DNA of 64,000 nt, taken from assembly GCF_003269035.1 (NCBI RefSeq), contig NZ_QLTK01000016.1, positions 100,781-164,780 of the forward strand, written 5' to 3'. This stretch comes from Paraburkholderia bryophila (lineage in GTDB: Bacteria > Pseudomonadota > Gammaproteobacteria > Burkholderiales > Burkholderiaceae). The translations under genes were made by a program, and so were the position numbers. Positions 35,251 through 44,636 of the stretch are shown here, piece by piece; the first letter of the stretch is position 1, and each line of letters opens with the position of its first letter. Below the pieces are notes generated by a model. It was not told the DNA's origin. It was given only the letters and a program-made list of their open reading frames with translations, and did not search any database.

Positions 35251-36495
35251 TTACTGGACGAAGGCGCCGATCGTGAAGTACGGCGAGGCCGCGTTGGTCA
35301 GATCGAGGTAGCCGAACACGCCACCCGTGAAGATCATCTTGCCGGTCGGCGTGGTGCCGGTGCTGGCGCCCACTTGCGTCGTCGTGACCACGCCCGGCAC
35401 GGCCTGCGTGAAGTCCAGATTCAGCGCCGTCGCGAGCGATGCCTGCGACGCGTTGAACGGATCGAGCAGCGTGGCCTGAGCACCCTCGAGCGCGGTGGTG
35501 CGATAGTCGAACTGGCTATCCACACCGATGTACTCGCCGTTCTGCGAGCCCGACGCCACTGACGTTTGCGGCGACAGGATCGAGATGCCCGATTCGTCGT
35601 CCGCGTACGGCCCGAGTGCGCCGTTTTGCGGCACGGTCACCGACGAGTTCGCCGCGCCGGTGCGCACCAGAATCGGCACCAGTTGACCGCGCAGCTTGCC
35701 CACGATCATGTAGCCGCGCGCTTCCGGCGTAGCGGCGAGCGTCGGCTTCGCCTGACCAAGGAAGTTGTTGGTCTGGAACGCGCCGCTGCCGTCCGCGGCC
35801 GGTGCGAAGTTGCCGCCGGGCTGCTGACATTTGCCGGCGTTGATGCCGGAGTTGTCGCACTCCGTCCACGTACCGTCCGCGTTGATCGTGATCCTGGAGT
35901 CGACCGCGACCGGCGCGAAGTTTTGCGACGGCACCTGGTGATAACCGAGTTGGTTATACGTGCCGGCCACGTTCGCGAGATTCGTTTCAATCGACGAAAA
36001 ACCGATGAACGGGTAGTACGGGAAGGTCGTATCGGGCACGGCGCCGACGCCCAGAATCCCGCCGAACGAGATTTCCGCACCGGGGATCGTGCCGCCCGCC
36101 ACCCCTTCACCGACGAAAATCCGCGCTGGGCGAGTCGGGTCGAGACTCGCGCCGTTCAGGCGGAACGCGCACTGATTGAGCTTGTTAGTCGGCAGCAGGG
36201 TTTCTTGGGTCAGCGTGCCGCTGGCAGTCTGACCCGCGCGCGTCGGGACGACGGTGCCGGTGGTCGCCGGGATCGGCGATTCGACGTAATTGATCTGCCA
36301 CGTCATTTTGGTCGTGTCGAGCTGCAGCTTGACCAGTTCGCCGTCACCGCCGCCGCCCGTAAACGTGGTGGTGTAATCGAGCGACGAGGGACACAGACGC
36401 ACTTCCGTCACCGGCCCATCGCCGCCCCCGCCGCCGCCGCATGCCCCGAGCAACGGTGCTGCAAGAGCGAGCACCGAAAGGAATCTCCAATTCAT
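35251..36495 (-). CDS. DUF2957 lipoprotein, second of a tandem pair
   Basis: 414 residues. Signal and lipobox LLGACGG near residue 20. The body shares GELVKLQLDTTKMTW, ESPIPATTGTVVPTRAG, RIFVGEGVAGGTIPGAE, GILGVGAVPDTTFPYYPFIGFSS and DDESGISILSP with the neighbour upstream, so the two are paralogues. Family DUF2957, seen in Burkholderia; function unknown. GGAGGCGGT just before ATG 36495 fixes the start. Gap of 94 bp to the paralogue; probably one transcript with ompW. Confidence 0.85.
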   Translation of the reverse strand: MNWRFLSVLALAAPLLGACGGGGGGDGPVTEVRLCPSSLDYTTTFTGGGGDGELVKLQLDTTKMTWQINYVESPIPATTGTVVPTRAGQTASGTLTQETLLPTNKLNQCAFRLNGASLDPTRPARIFVGEGVAGGTIPGAEISFGGILGVGAVPDTTFPYYPFIGFSSIETNLANVAGTYNQLGYHQVPSQNFAPVAVDSRITINADGTWTECDNSGINAGKCQQPGGNFAPAADGSGAFQTNNFLGQAKPTLAATPEARGYMIVGKLRGQLVPILVRTGAANSSVTVPQNGALGPYADDESGISILSPQTSVASGSQNGEYIGVDSQFDYRTTALEGAQATLLDPFNASQASLATALNLDFTQAVPGVVTTTQVGASTGTTPTGKMIFTGGVFGYLDLTNAASPYFTIGAFVQ

Positions 36496-36589
36496 ACCGC
36501 CTCCAGAATTTTCTCGTTGTGTGTGGCCGGCTCTCAGTCCGGCCACCTTTTGCTTTAGTGGTGTTGCGTACGGCTCGTGCTGCTTGTGC

Positions 36590-37942
36590 TTACTTGCTGA
36601 TCTGTGCGCCGATGCCGAAGTACGGCGTGCTCGGGGTGTCCGAGTTAGCCGAGGTCGACGTGATGCCGCCGTTCTCCGCGCCCTGAATCACGATCGCGTA
36701 CAAGCCGCCCGATGCGATCGCGAGGCCGGTCTTGCCGTTGGTGTCCTGCACACCGACCAGCCCCGGGCTCGGCAAGCCGTAACCGAGACCGAAGCCGCTT
36801 TCCGCCCCCGACGTGCTCGGGTTGATGAACGTGCCAACCGCCCCCTGGATCAACGTTGCGGTGTACTTGAAGTTCGAATCCGCGCCCACGTAGCCGCCGT
36901 CGAAACCGCCCGAGGCGAGCGGGGTCGCCGCGGCGAGCATGGCGATGCCGGATTCGTCGTCTATCTGCAGCGTGTTCGTGTTGACCGAACCGGTGCGCAC
37001 CACCAGCGGGACCGTGGCGCCGTTCACCTGACCGAGAATCATGTGCGCGGTGCCGAAGTTGCCGGTGCGCAGCGGCGCCGGGCTGCCGCCGCTCGGCACG
37101 ATCTGCGGCGGATTGCTGCTGTCGAAGTAGCCGTTGCTGTTGAGCGTGAGCGCGTTACCGGTCGACAGGCAGCCGCTCGAACTCGGTGAGGTGCAGTTGC
37201 CGCTGGCGTCGAAGGTTTCGACGGAATTGGTCGCGACGGTCTCGTAGTTCGCGGTCGGCGACAGGTGATAAAGCAAGCCGTTGTACGTGCCGGGCAGCTT
37301 GGTGATGTCGGTCGTCGTGCTGGCGAAACCGAGGAACGGATAGAAATCGAAATGCCGCTGGTTCACGGCGCCGATACCTAGAATCCCCGCATATTGCACG
37401 GTCGCGCCGGGAATGCCGCCGCCGGCCACGCCTTGGCCGACGAGGATCATCGGCGGGTTCGGGTTGTTGACGAAATCGGGTGTGGTGTACGTAGAGCCGT
37501 CCGAAGCCGTGCCGGTGCCCGCGCCGAGAATGAACGCGCAGCGGATCTGTTCGGCGGTCGGCAGGGCGCCGGTGGGCGGGTGAATCACCGCGCCGGTGAT
37601 TTGCGTGCCGGCGCGCGTGGGCGAGACCGTGCCGGTGGCCAACGGGATCGGCGACGCGAGCCACTTCAGCGTGTACGTCATGGCTGTCGCGTTGATGTTC
37701 AACTGCACCACTTCGCCACTACCCGCGCCACCGAGGAAGGTGGACTTGCCGATGTCGGCGGTCGCGGGACAGAGCGACGCCGAGGTGCCGGAGGCCGGCG
37801 GACCTTGCACGCCACAGCTCGCGCCCGAGCATTGCGGGGCGTTGACCGCGCCCGGATCGCCGGCTTTGCCGCCGCCGCATGCGATGAGCAATGGGGCCGT
37901 GGCCAATGCCAACGCCAGGCCTCGAGTAATGGCGTGCGCCAT
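36590..37942 (-). CDS. DUF2957 lipoprotein, first of a tandem pair
   Basis: 450 residues. Lipobox LLIACGG near residue 22. Compared with the downstream paralogue it has an additional Cys-containing N-terminal stretch (NAPQCSGASCGVQGPP) and a Ser/Gly-rich middle. Shared blocks are SPIPLATGTVSPTRAG, MILVGQGVAGGGIPGA, GILGIGAVNQRHFDFYPFLGF and IDDESGIAMLAA. Predicted surface or periplasmic beta-rich lipoprotein; function unknown. AAGGGAG precedes ATG 37942. Likely starts the DUF2957-DUF2957-ompW transcript; the 500-bp upstream region is AT-rich. Confidence 0.85.
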   Translation of the reverse strand: MAHAITRGLALALATAPLLIACGGGKAGDPGAVNAPQCSGASCGVQGPPASGTSASLCPATADIGKSTFLGGAGSGEVVQLNINATAMTYTLKWLASPIPLATGTVSPTRAGTQITGAVIHPPTGALPTAEQIRCAFILGAGTGTASDGSTYTTPDFVNNPNPPMILVGQGVAGGGIPGATVQYAGILGIGAVNQRHFDFYPFLGFASTTTDITKLPGTYNGLLYHLSPTANYETVATNSVETFDASGNCTSPSSSGCLSTGNALTLNSNGYFDSSNPPQIVPSGGSPAPLRTGNFGTAHMILGQVNGATVPLVVRTGSVNTNTLQIDDESGIAMLAAATPLASGGFDGGYVGADSNFKYTATLIQGAVGTFINPSTSGAESGFGLGYGLPSPGLVGVQDTNGKTGLAIASGGLYAIVIQGAENGGITSTSANSDTPSTPYFGIGAQISK

Positions 37943-38439
37943 GCTGCTGTCTCCCTTCCTGTAATTGTGCGAACTAATTTCGCTGCGCACTTAATGCCTG
38001 TCAATTGAATGAGCCGTCTAAAAAGCTCGATTCAAACAGCACAGTTTTTGCCGGACGCATACAGGGTGGACGCCGACGGCCCTTTTAAACAAAAAATAAA
38101 TTCGAGCTGTAAGAGGGGTTTGTCGCCTCCCCGCACGCGCCTTACCAGGCAGGCGTTTCAGCAAAATGCTCCTATCATCTTCGAACGACCGTTCGAGAAA
38201 AAATCCGGAGTTTCCCTATGCGGAAAACTATGCGACGCGGGTCATTTTCAGGAATGAATTACCGCACGACAGTGAGCAGTCCGATTTTGATTTTTTAAGT
38301 AATACGGGATACTACTCATTAAAATCAATAAGTGGGATTCAGCGCGCATGTTTTTTAAAACAAAAAAGCCGGTCTGTGAAGACCGGCTTTTTGGGGCGAC
38401 GGATTAACGGCGAAGGCGCCGCCGTCTTATTGAATCCGC
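37943..38439. other. AT-rich intergenic region between DUF2957 operon and argC
   Basis: About 500 bp without a supportable gene; short ORFs lack ribosome sites and normal composition. It is visibly AT-rich for this genome. It contains an inverted repeat TCGAACG-N2-CGTTCGA at 38181-38196, the argC terminator at 38363-38392, and presumably the promoter of the envelope operon. Confidence 0.5.
38363..38392. terminator. Terminator downstream of argC (bidirectional type)
   Basis: AAAAAGCCGGTCT / AGACCGGCTTTTT stem with GTGA loop. Gives a U-run on both strands; 48 bp after the argC stop. Confidence 0.85.
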
Positions 38440-39387
38440 CTAGCGTTTCAGACCGCTGTCTTCCGCAGTGCCGATGGCGAGGTTCATACACTGGATCGCC
38501 GCGCCGGAGGCGCCCTTACCCAGATTGTCCAGACGCGCGACGGTAACGAAGCGCTCCGCGTTGCCGAACACGAACAGGTCGACGCGGTTCGTGTCGTTGT
38601 TGGCCTGCACGTCGAAGAAACCGTCGTCCAGGTTGGTTGCCGCGTCGAACGGCGCGACATGCACGAACACTTCGCCCGCGTAGTATTCGGCGAACAGCGC
38701 CTGCACGTCTTGCGGCGTCGTCTTCTTGGCCAGTTGGCCCGGCGAGAAGAACGTGGTGACCGCCAGACCCTTGTAAAAATCACCGACGATCGGCGTGAAC
38801 ACCGGCGCCGACTTCAGCCCCGTGTGCGCGGCCATTTCCGGCAGATGCTTGTGCGTCAAACCGAGCGCGTACGGACGCGGGCTCTTGAGCTTGTCGTTAC
38901 CGCCGGCTTCGTAGTCGGCAATCATTTTCTTGCCGCCGCCGCTGTAGCCGGTGATCGAATAGGCGTGCGCGGCGAACTCGGCCGGTACCACGCCGGCTTC
39001 GACCAGCGGACGCATGGCCAGCACGAAGGCCGACGCATGGCAGCCCGGTACGGCGATGCGTTTTGCGCTGCGCAGACGTTCGCGCTGCGAATGAGCCAGT
39101 TCCGGCAACCCGTACGCCCAGTCGGCGGAGGTGCGGAAGGCGGTGCTCGCGTCGATCAGCACGGTGTGCTCGTTATCGACCAGCGACGCGGATTCGCGCG
39201 AAGCGATGTCCGGCAGACACAGGAACGTGACGTCCGACGCATTGATGAGACGACGGCGCTCTTCGATATCCTTACGCTTCGCTTCTTCGATACGCAGGAT
39301 CTCAACGTCGGCGCGCTGCGACAGGTATTCAAAAATCTTCAGGCCGGTCGTGCCTTCCTGTCCGTCGACAAAAACTTTCGTGCTCAT
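38440..39387 (-). CDS. argC: N-acetyl-gamma-glutamyl-phosphate reductase (type 2)
   Basis: NADPH reduction of N-acetylglutamyl phosphate in arginine synthesis. 315 residues, the shorter type-2 ArgC form. Cofactor end VFVDGQEGTTGLKIFE, then DVTFLCLPD, catalytic Cys116 in IAVPGCHASA, SITGYSGGGKKMI and HLPEMAAHT. C-terminal DNLGKGASGAAIQCMNLAIG is the family signature. Stand-alone gene; argC terminator just downstream. Confidence 0.95.
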   Translation of the reverse strand: MSTKVFVDGQEGTTGLKIFEYLSQRADVEILRIEEAKRKDIEERRRLINASDVTFLCLPDIASRESASLVDNEHTVLIDASTAFRTSADWAYGLPELAHSQRERLRSAKRIAVPGCHASAFVLAMRPLVEAGVVPAEFAAHAYSITGYSGGGKKMIADYEAGGNDKLKSPRPYALGLTHKHLPEMAAHTGLKSAPVFTPIVGDFYKGLAVTTFFSPGQLAKKTTPQDVQALFAEYYAGEVFVHVAPFDAATNLDDGFFDVQANNDTNRVDLFVFGNAERFVTVARLDNLGKGASGAAIQCMNLAIGTAEDSGLKR

Positions 39388-39625
39388 CTCGATCTCACTG
39401 GCTTGCTGGAAACAGGGCGCGACTTGGCGCCGGAACGCTATTTTAAGACCGGACAGTCGCCGGCGCGCGAAAGGGGGCGAAAAAAGCGTGCTGGAAAAAG
39501 CACGATGCGCGCTGAAAGTGACATCGGCGTGACCCGTTACGGCCTGAATGAGCGCCGATGAACGCCGGTTGGCGGCAGGGCGGTGGCGGCGCCCGTGCGG
39601 CAGTGCCTCGGCGTATCAAGGGCGG

Positions 39626-39653
39626 CAGCACGTCAGCACGTCAGCACGTCAGC
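39626..39653. repeat. Short 8-bp tandem repeat
   Basis: CAGCACGT repeated about 3.5 times in tandem, just downstream of the flavoprotein gene (which ends at 39676 on the minus strand). Probably neutral, but could vary between strains. Confidence 0.7.
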
Positions 39654-39675
39654 GTCGCGCGTCGGCGCGGTGTTG

Positions 39676-40251
39676 TCAGCGCGGAGCGCCCGCCAGCCAG
39701 CGCGCCGTTACGCCGGCAACGCGCGCGCCGAACATCCGCGCGGTTTCCAGATCTCCGGCGGGCGGCGCTTCTTCCGCCGACGCATCCGCCGGCGACTGCG
39801 TCAGCAGACCGGTGAAGCCGCCCACGTAATTCAGGTCGTTGCGGGTCGCGGCTTTGGTGTTCGACGGCATCATGCCGGTGCCCGCCCAGATCATGCTGTG
39901 CTGCATTGCCAGCGTGACGAAATACTGAATGGTCGAAAATTTGTCGCCATTCATGGTCGCCGAGTTGGTGAAGCCCGCGGCGATCTTGTCCTTCCATGTC
40001 TGGCCGAACCACGGTTTCGAACTCGCGTCGGCGAATTTCTTGAAGTCGGCGGATGGGCCGCCCATGTAGGTCGGCGCGCCGAAGATAATCGCGTCGGCCG
40101 TGGCCAATTCCTCCCAGCCGGCGTCGTCGATCTCGCCGACCGGCAGCAGGCGCGCCTCGGCGCCGGTTTCGAGGGTGCCCGCCAGCACGGCTTCGGCGAC
40201 TTTTTTCGTGTGGCCGTAGCCGCTGTGATAAACGATCACGATCTTCGACAT
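39676..40251 (-). CDS. WrbA-like flavodoxin-fold NAD(P)H:quinone oxidoreductase
   Basis: 191 residues from ATG 40251. Flavodoxin-type FMN site KIVIVYHSGYGHTKKVAEAV at the N-terminus, then ADAIIFGAPTYMGGPSADFK, GFTNSATMNGDK, and an aromatic loop around MIWAGTGMMP, all as in WrbA/NQO relatives. It would carry out two-electron quinone reduction. It is shorter in the C-terminal half than WrbA and related to the NAD(P)H-dependent oxidoreductase group. No operon partner. Confidence 0.87.
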   Translation of the reverse strand: MSKIVIVYHSGYGHTKKVAEAVLAGTLETGAEARLLPVGEIDDAGWEELATADAIIFGAPTYMGGPSADFKKFADASSKPWFGQTWKDKIAAGFTNSATMNGDKFSTIQYFVTLAMQHSMIWAGTGMMPSNTKAATRNDLNYVGGFTGLLTQSPADASAEEAPPAGDLETARMFGARVAGVTARWLAGAPR

Positions 40252-40577
40252 GGCAATCTCCAGCAAAGGTAATCAGGATGGGATAAGGCACGGCAATAGT
40301 GCGCACACCTGGCGAGGCGGCAACACCCAAGCATCGCGCGTGGCGCTCCCCGGCACATTAGCGTGCGCGGATGACAGAAATTTCGCGCGGACGGCAATCC
40401 GACGCAAACTGCAGGCCAACGTGGAGTTCGTGCCGGTCGTGAACGGCGGTTGAGCGGTGTTGCGTGTCTGGAGCTTTGCTAGGTCTGCGCTGGGTCTTGC
40501 CCGGGGTCTGCCATGCTGCCGCCCTCCGCCCGTGCCGTTGAATCACGCCCAACACGGTTGGCGGTCCGCAGCCCGCA
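40252..40577. other. Intergenic 326 bp, nothing recognisable
   Basis: Lies between the flavoprotein start and the end of the YbhB-like gene. It should hold the flavoprotein promoter; no clear element or RNA seen. Confidence 0.4.
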
Positions 40578-41180
40578 TCACCGCCCGTAGCTCACCACCA
40601 TTCGCGCGCTGCCGAGCGTAGCGGTGCCGATCTCGTGATCGAACATCAGCGCGGGACGGCCTTGCGCGAGGCGCAGATCGGCGGTGCCCAGTGCATACAC
40701 GGTGACGATATACCGGTGCGGCTTACCTGCCGGCGGGCACGGGCCGCCATAACCGTCGACGTCGAAATCGTTGCGCGCTTCGACCGCGCCCAGTTTGCTG
40801 AGGAAGCCGGAAAAGCTCGCGTTCTCCGGCAAGCTCTGCACGCTGGCGGGAATGCCGGCCACCGCCCAATGCCACCAGCCGCGGCCGGGCGCGTCTTCGT
40901 CAAAAATGGTAACGGCGAAGCTACGGGTTCCGGGCGGCGCGTCGTGCCAGGTGAGTTGCGGCGAGCGGTTGCCGCCTTTGCAGTCGTCCTGATTGAAAAC
41001 CTGAGCGTCCGCTACCGTACCGCCCGCGTGGAAGCTCGCGCTGGTTAGCGTAAATACGTTCTCGGATAGCGCATGCGGGCTATACGCCGCGAACAGCGCG
41101 ACCCCCAGCGCGGCGCAGACAAAAGACAACGTACGGCGCAACGGCGAAGCAAGCGAAACAACCAGGCAACGCGAGCGCAT
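40578..41180 (-). CDS. YbhB/YbcL-family Raf kinase inhibitor-like protein
   Basis: 200 residues. N-terminal hydrophobic signal (LSFVCAALGVALFAAYSPHALS), so periplasmic. The PEBP fold shows SPQLTWHDAPPGTRSFAVTIFDEDAP (with the conserved ligand-site DxDAP) and GYGGPCPPAGKPHRYIVTVYAL. Function in bacteria is unresolved. A Cys pair (C67 region DDCKGG, and GPCPP) may form a disulfide. Divergent from the NarL-type response regulator. Confidence 0.88.
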   Translation of the reverse strand: MRSRCLVVSLASPLRRTLSFVCAALGVALFAAYSPHALSENVFTLTSASFHAGGTVADAQVFNQDDCKGGNRSPQLTWHDAPPGTRSFAVTIFDEDAPGRGWWHWAVAGIPASVQSLPENASFSGFLSKLGAVEARNDFDVDGYGGPCPPAGKPHRYIVTVYALGTADLRLAQGRPALMFDHEIGTATLGSARMVVSYGR

Positions 41181-41444
41181 GTACCGGTTCTCCTGTCAGG
41201 GCGCGAGGCGGTCGTCCTCGCATCATTATTGTCCCTATTTTGTGCCGTCAGGTCGAATCATGTCTAACATTAGCTGTGCGATACATCATTGTTGTCGTTG
41301 GCTGAAATTTGCGAATGGAATATCGGCTATAGTCGGAGGAATTGTCCGCGCCAACATCGACCGCGTTTTCATCCGATTCAATACCTACAATAGAAAAGCA
41401 TGTCAGAAGTTCTGGAGAGAGTTTTATCCGTCGAGGGGAGGGCA

Positions 41445-42134
41445 ATGCAAGATCCAGTCAGGGTCGTGGTCGCCGACGACCATCCGGTAATTCTGTTCGG
41501 CGCCGAGCAGGCTTTGCTCAAGTTCCCCGGTCTACAGGTCGTCGCGCGTGCGCGGCAGTCCACAGAATTGATCAAGGTGCTGCAAACGGTGGCCTGCGAC
41601 GTGCTCGTCACCGATCTCGCCATGCCCGGCGGGCAGTACGGCGACGGGTTGCCGCTCATCGGGTATTTGCGCCGCAATTTCCCCAACCTTCCCATCGTCG
41701 TGCTAACCATGCTGGAGAACGCCGCGCTGTTGAAGCGGCTGAGCGAGCTCGGCGTGACGTCGGTCGTGAATAAGTCGGACGACCTGAGTCACATTGGTCT
41801 TGCGGTGCAGCACGTGAGCCGCAAGGTGGAATACATGAGTCCGTCCGTTAAAGCTTCGCTCGATACGCTGCGCATGAACGCCGGCGGCAAGACCGACGAA
41901 GTGATGTTGTCGCGGCGCGAACTCGAGGTGGTGCGCCGCTTCGTGTCCGGTATGACGATCAAGGAAATCTCGGAGCAGCTCAACCGCAGCATCAAGACGA
42001 TCAGCACGCAGAAGAACACGGCCATGCGCAAGCTCGGTATCGAACGTGATTCCGAATTGTTCCAGTACGCGCAAAGCAATGGGCTGCTGAATCTGTCGTC
42101 CAGTTCGGTGGAGTCTCCCGACAAGGCGTCTTAA
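41445..42134 (+). CDS. NarL/FixJ-type response regulator
   Basis: 229 residues from ATG 41445, which has an excellent GAGGGGAGGG ribosome site; an in-frame ATG at 41400 is less likely. Receiver domain: RVVVADDHPVILFGAEQAL with D11-D12, phospho-acceptor D57 in DVLVTDLAMPGG, Lys near residue 109. The C-terminal LuxR helix-turn-helix has LSRRELEVVRRFVSGMTIKEI and SIKTISTQKNTAMRKLGI. Resembles RcsB-like regulators. No kinase is adjacent, so it is an orphan. A 17-bp stem terminator follows. Confidence 0.9.
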   Translation: MQDPVRVVVADDHPVILFGAEQALLKFPGLQVVARARQSTELIKVLQTVACDVLVTDLAMPGGQYGDGLPLIGYLRRNFPNLPIVVLTMLENAALLKRLSELGVTSVVNKSDDLSHIGLAVQHVSRKVEYMSPSVKASLDTLRMNAGGKTDEVMLSRRELEVVRRFVSGMTIKEISEQLNRSIKTISTQKNTAMRKLGIERDSELFQYAQSNGLLNLSSSSVESPDKAS

Positions 42135-42194
42135 GTCGGCGCGCGCTGTATCGGGCATGAGCGGGTGCGCAGCCGCATAAATCCGCGCGAAATG

Positions 42195-42234
42195 AAAAAA
42201 AGGGCTGCCTGTCGTCTCGACAGGCAGCCCTTTT
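42195..42234. terminator. Bidirectional terminator between response regulator and pyrE
   Basis: 17-bp stem AAAAGGGCTGCCTGTCG / CGACAGGCAGCCCTTTT with a 3-base loop, between two converging genes. Confidence 0.88.
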
Positions 42235-42288
42235 GCATTAAGCCCGCTAAACCGGTCCGCCTGGGACCGTGGGACTTAACCAAGGTGC

Positions 42289-42975
42289 TTACTGCGGCGT
42301 CGCGTTGGCGCCACCGTGCGCGGCCGACCATTCAGCCGGTGCGTGCAGGAATTTTTCCACTTCGTCGAGCGTCTTCGTGTCGAAGTACTTGTTTTCCTTG
42401 GCAACCCGCAACACGTCCCACCACGTGGCAAGCGCGTGCAGATCGACGTCGATGTCTTTCAGCACCGACACGCTTTCCTTGAAGATGTTGTAGTGGAACA
42501 GCACGAAGCAGTGGTTCACCGTGGCGCCGGCGGTGCGCAGCGCGTTGATGAAGTTGATCTTGCTGCGGCTGTCCGTGGTCAGGTCTTCGACCAGCAGCAC
42601 GCGCTGGCCTTCGGTCAGCAGCCCCTCGATCTGCGCGTTACGGCCGAAACCCTTCGGCTTCTTGCGCACGTATTGCATCGGCACCATCAGGCGGTCGGAC
42701 AGCCAGGCTGCGAACGGGATACCGGCGGTTTCGCCACCGGCGACCGCGTCGATCTGCTCATAGCCGACGTCGCGCAGAATGGTGCTTTCAGCCATTTCCA
42801 TCAGGCCACGGCGCACGCGCGGATACGAGATCAGCTTGCGGCAGTCGATGTAAACCGGGCTCGCCCAGCCGGACGTGAAAATATACGGTTTCTCCGCGTT
42901 GAAGTGCACTGCCTGAACTTCCAGCAGCATCTTGGCGGTCGTGTCGGAGATCGTCTGGCGATCGAAGCCTGTCAT
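42289..42975 (-). CDS. pyrE: Orotate phosphoribosyltransferase
   Basis: Fifth step of UMP synthesis, orotate plus PRPP giving OMP. 228 residues, normal length for the betaproteobacterial form. Key motifs: FTSGWASPVYIDCRKL, AVAGGETAGIPFA, QYVRKKPKGFGRNAQIEG (flexible loop) and the PRPP-binding VLLVEDLTTDSRSK (about residue 125). The C-terminal extension is typical. Start ATG 42975. Confidence 0.95.
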   Translation of the reverse strand: MTGFDRQTISDTTAKMLLEVQAVHFNAEKPYIFTSGWASPVYIDCRKLISYPRVRRGLMEMAESTILRDVGYEQIDAVAGGETAGIPFAAWLSDRLMVPMQYVRKKPKGFGRNAQIEGLLTEGQRVLLVEDLTTDSRSKINFINALRTAGATVNHCFVLFHYNIFKESVSVLKDIDVDLHALATWWDVLRVAKENKYFDTKTLDEVEKFLHAPAEWSAAHGGANATPQ

Positions 42976-43394
42976 GGGCGGATCCTTGGGTGTGAGCGGG
43001 GAGAAGCGGGCGCGGAGCCCGGTGGCGCAGCAAGTGGAGTATGTCCGCCCTGACGGGCGGCGCCTTGACAGGCGAATACGCTGCCGGCCCGTGGTGCAGA
43101 CCGGTTTTTGCTGCGCGCGTAGCCCAATATTTTACCTGAAACGGGCTCTTTCGAGGAGGCCGTTGTGCAGCGCGGCGCCGAATGGCGGTCATAACGGCGC
43201 GGGCGGCCGGGCCTGGCCGGCTTCGATGCGGCTCGCTCGACCTGTGTGTTTCGCCGGCTTTTTGCGTGGCGTGCAGCGGACCAAGCCGCACTTTTTTGGG
43301 TTGGCTTGTGAGTCGCCAAAGCCGCCTTTACACTCACGCGAATTTCCCGGGCCGCTGATCGCTTCAGCGCCCTCCGACCTACGGAATGCTTTCG
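42976..43394. other. Intergenic 419 bp between pyrE and MFS gene
   Basis: Contains the pyrE promoter region and leader. I see no ORF with credible composition and no clear attenuator. A Pro-Asp repeat-like text in the shadow frames is an artefact. Confidence 0.4.
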
Positions 43395-44636
43395 ATGACC
43401 CCCGCTTCCTCCGCCACCGACTCCCGCGCATCGGCAAAACAAGGCTACGCCGGGCACGCGTTGATTGCCTCGGTGCTCGGTTATGCGATGGACGGTTTCG
43501 ATCTGCTGATCCTCGGTTTCATGCTGCCGGTGATCGCCGCCGATCTGCATCTGAGTTCCGCACAGGCGGGCTCGCTCGTGACGTGGACGCTGATCGGCGC
43601 CGTCGCGGGCGGATTGATCTTCGGCGTATTGAGCGATTATTTCGGCCGCGTGCGGATGCTGACGTGGACGATCCTGATCTTCGCGGTCTTCACGGGCCTG
43701 TGCGCGTTGGCGCAAGGTTATACCGACCTGCTGGTCTACCGGACCATCGCGGGAATCGGGCTCGGCGGCGAGTTCGGCATTGGCATGACCTTGGTGGCCG
43801 AAGCCTGGCCGGCGTCGCAGCGGGCGCGCGTCTCTTCGTATGTGGGCCTGGGGTGGCAGCTTGGCGTACTGGCGGCCGCGTTGCTGACGCCGCTGCTGTT
43901 GCCGCTGATTGGCTGGCGCGGCATGTTCGCGCTGGGCTTGTTGCCCGCGGTCGTGTCGTTTTTCGTGCGTCGCCGGGTCGAGGAGCCGGCGCTATTCACC
44001 GAGCGCGCAGCACGGCGCACATCCGGCACGCGCAAGCTGCCACTGAAACTGCTGGTTGCCGATGGCCGCACCACGCGCGCCAGCATCGGCGTCGTGATTC
44101 TCTGTTCGGTGCAGAACTTCGGCTATTACGGGCTGATGATCTGGCTACCGAGCTATCTGTCGAAGACGTTCGGCTATTCGCTGACCCGATCCGGCGTGTG
44201 GACCGCGGTCACCGTGCTCGGCATGGCGGCCGGTATCTGGCTATTTGGAGTCGCCGCCGACCGCTTCGGCCGCAAGCCGACATTTCTGTTCTATCAGGCC
44301 GGGGCCGTCGTGATGGTGTTCGTCTACGCGCATCTCACCACGCCGTCGGCGCTGCTGATCGGCGGCGCGGCGATGGGCGTATTCGTCAACGGGATGATTG
44401 GCGGATACGGCGCGTTGATCTCGGAGCTCTTTCCGACCGAGGCGCGGGCCACCGCGCAGAACGTGCTGTTCAACATCGGCCGGGCGGTAGGCGGTTTCGG
44501 GCCGGTCGTGGTGGGCGCGCTGGCCGCGCGCTATTCGTTCGGCGCCGCGCTGGCTTTGCTCGCCTCGATCTATCTGCTCGACATCTTCGCGACACTTTTG
44601 CTGATTGCCGAGCGACGCGGCGTTGAGCTCGACTAA
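43395..44636 (+). CDS. MFS transporter, AAHS-like (aromatic-acid/H+ symporter type)
   Basis: 413 residues, twelve predicted membrane helices. LGYAMDGFDLLILGFMLP in helix 1 has the DGFD motif of the aromatic acid:H+ symporter family, and DYFGRVRM the loop 2-3 MFS motif. A second GVAADRFGRKPT lies between helices 8 and 9. SELFPTEARATAQ near the end is also typical. Substrate is probably an aromatic or related organic acid, but cannot be told. Start at ATG 43395; one nine-base-earlier ATG is also possible. Confidence 0.88.
   Translation: MTPASSATDSRASAKQGYAGHALIASVLGYAMDGFDLLILGFMLPVIAADLHLSSAQAGSLVTWTLIGAVAGGLIFGVLSDYFGRVRMLTWTILIFAVFTGLCALAQGYTDLLVYRTIAGIGLGGEFGIGMTLVAEAWPASQRARVSSYVGLGWQLGVLAAALLTPLLLPLIGWRGMFALGLLPAVVSFFVRRRVEEPALFTERAARRTSGTRKLPLKLLVADGRTTRASIGVVILCSVQNFGYYGLMIWLPSYLSKTFGYSLTRSGVWTAVTVLGMAAGIWLFGVAADRFGRKPTFLFYQAGAVVMVFVYAHLTTPSALLIGGAAMGVFVNGMIGGYGALISELFPTEARATAQNVLFNIGRAVGGFGPVVVGALAARYSFGAALALLASIYLLDIFATLLLIAERRGVELD

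Noticed and set aside
38009..38546. Short ORFs in the AT-rich gap before argC
   Set aside because: No ribosome sites, one crosses the argC terminator, and composition is not protein-like.
42932..44626. A 564-codon plus frame overlapping the MFS gene in another phase
   Set aside because: The MFS frame has clear membrane helices and motifs; this one is Arg/Gly-rich noise.
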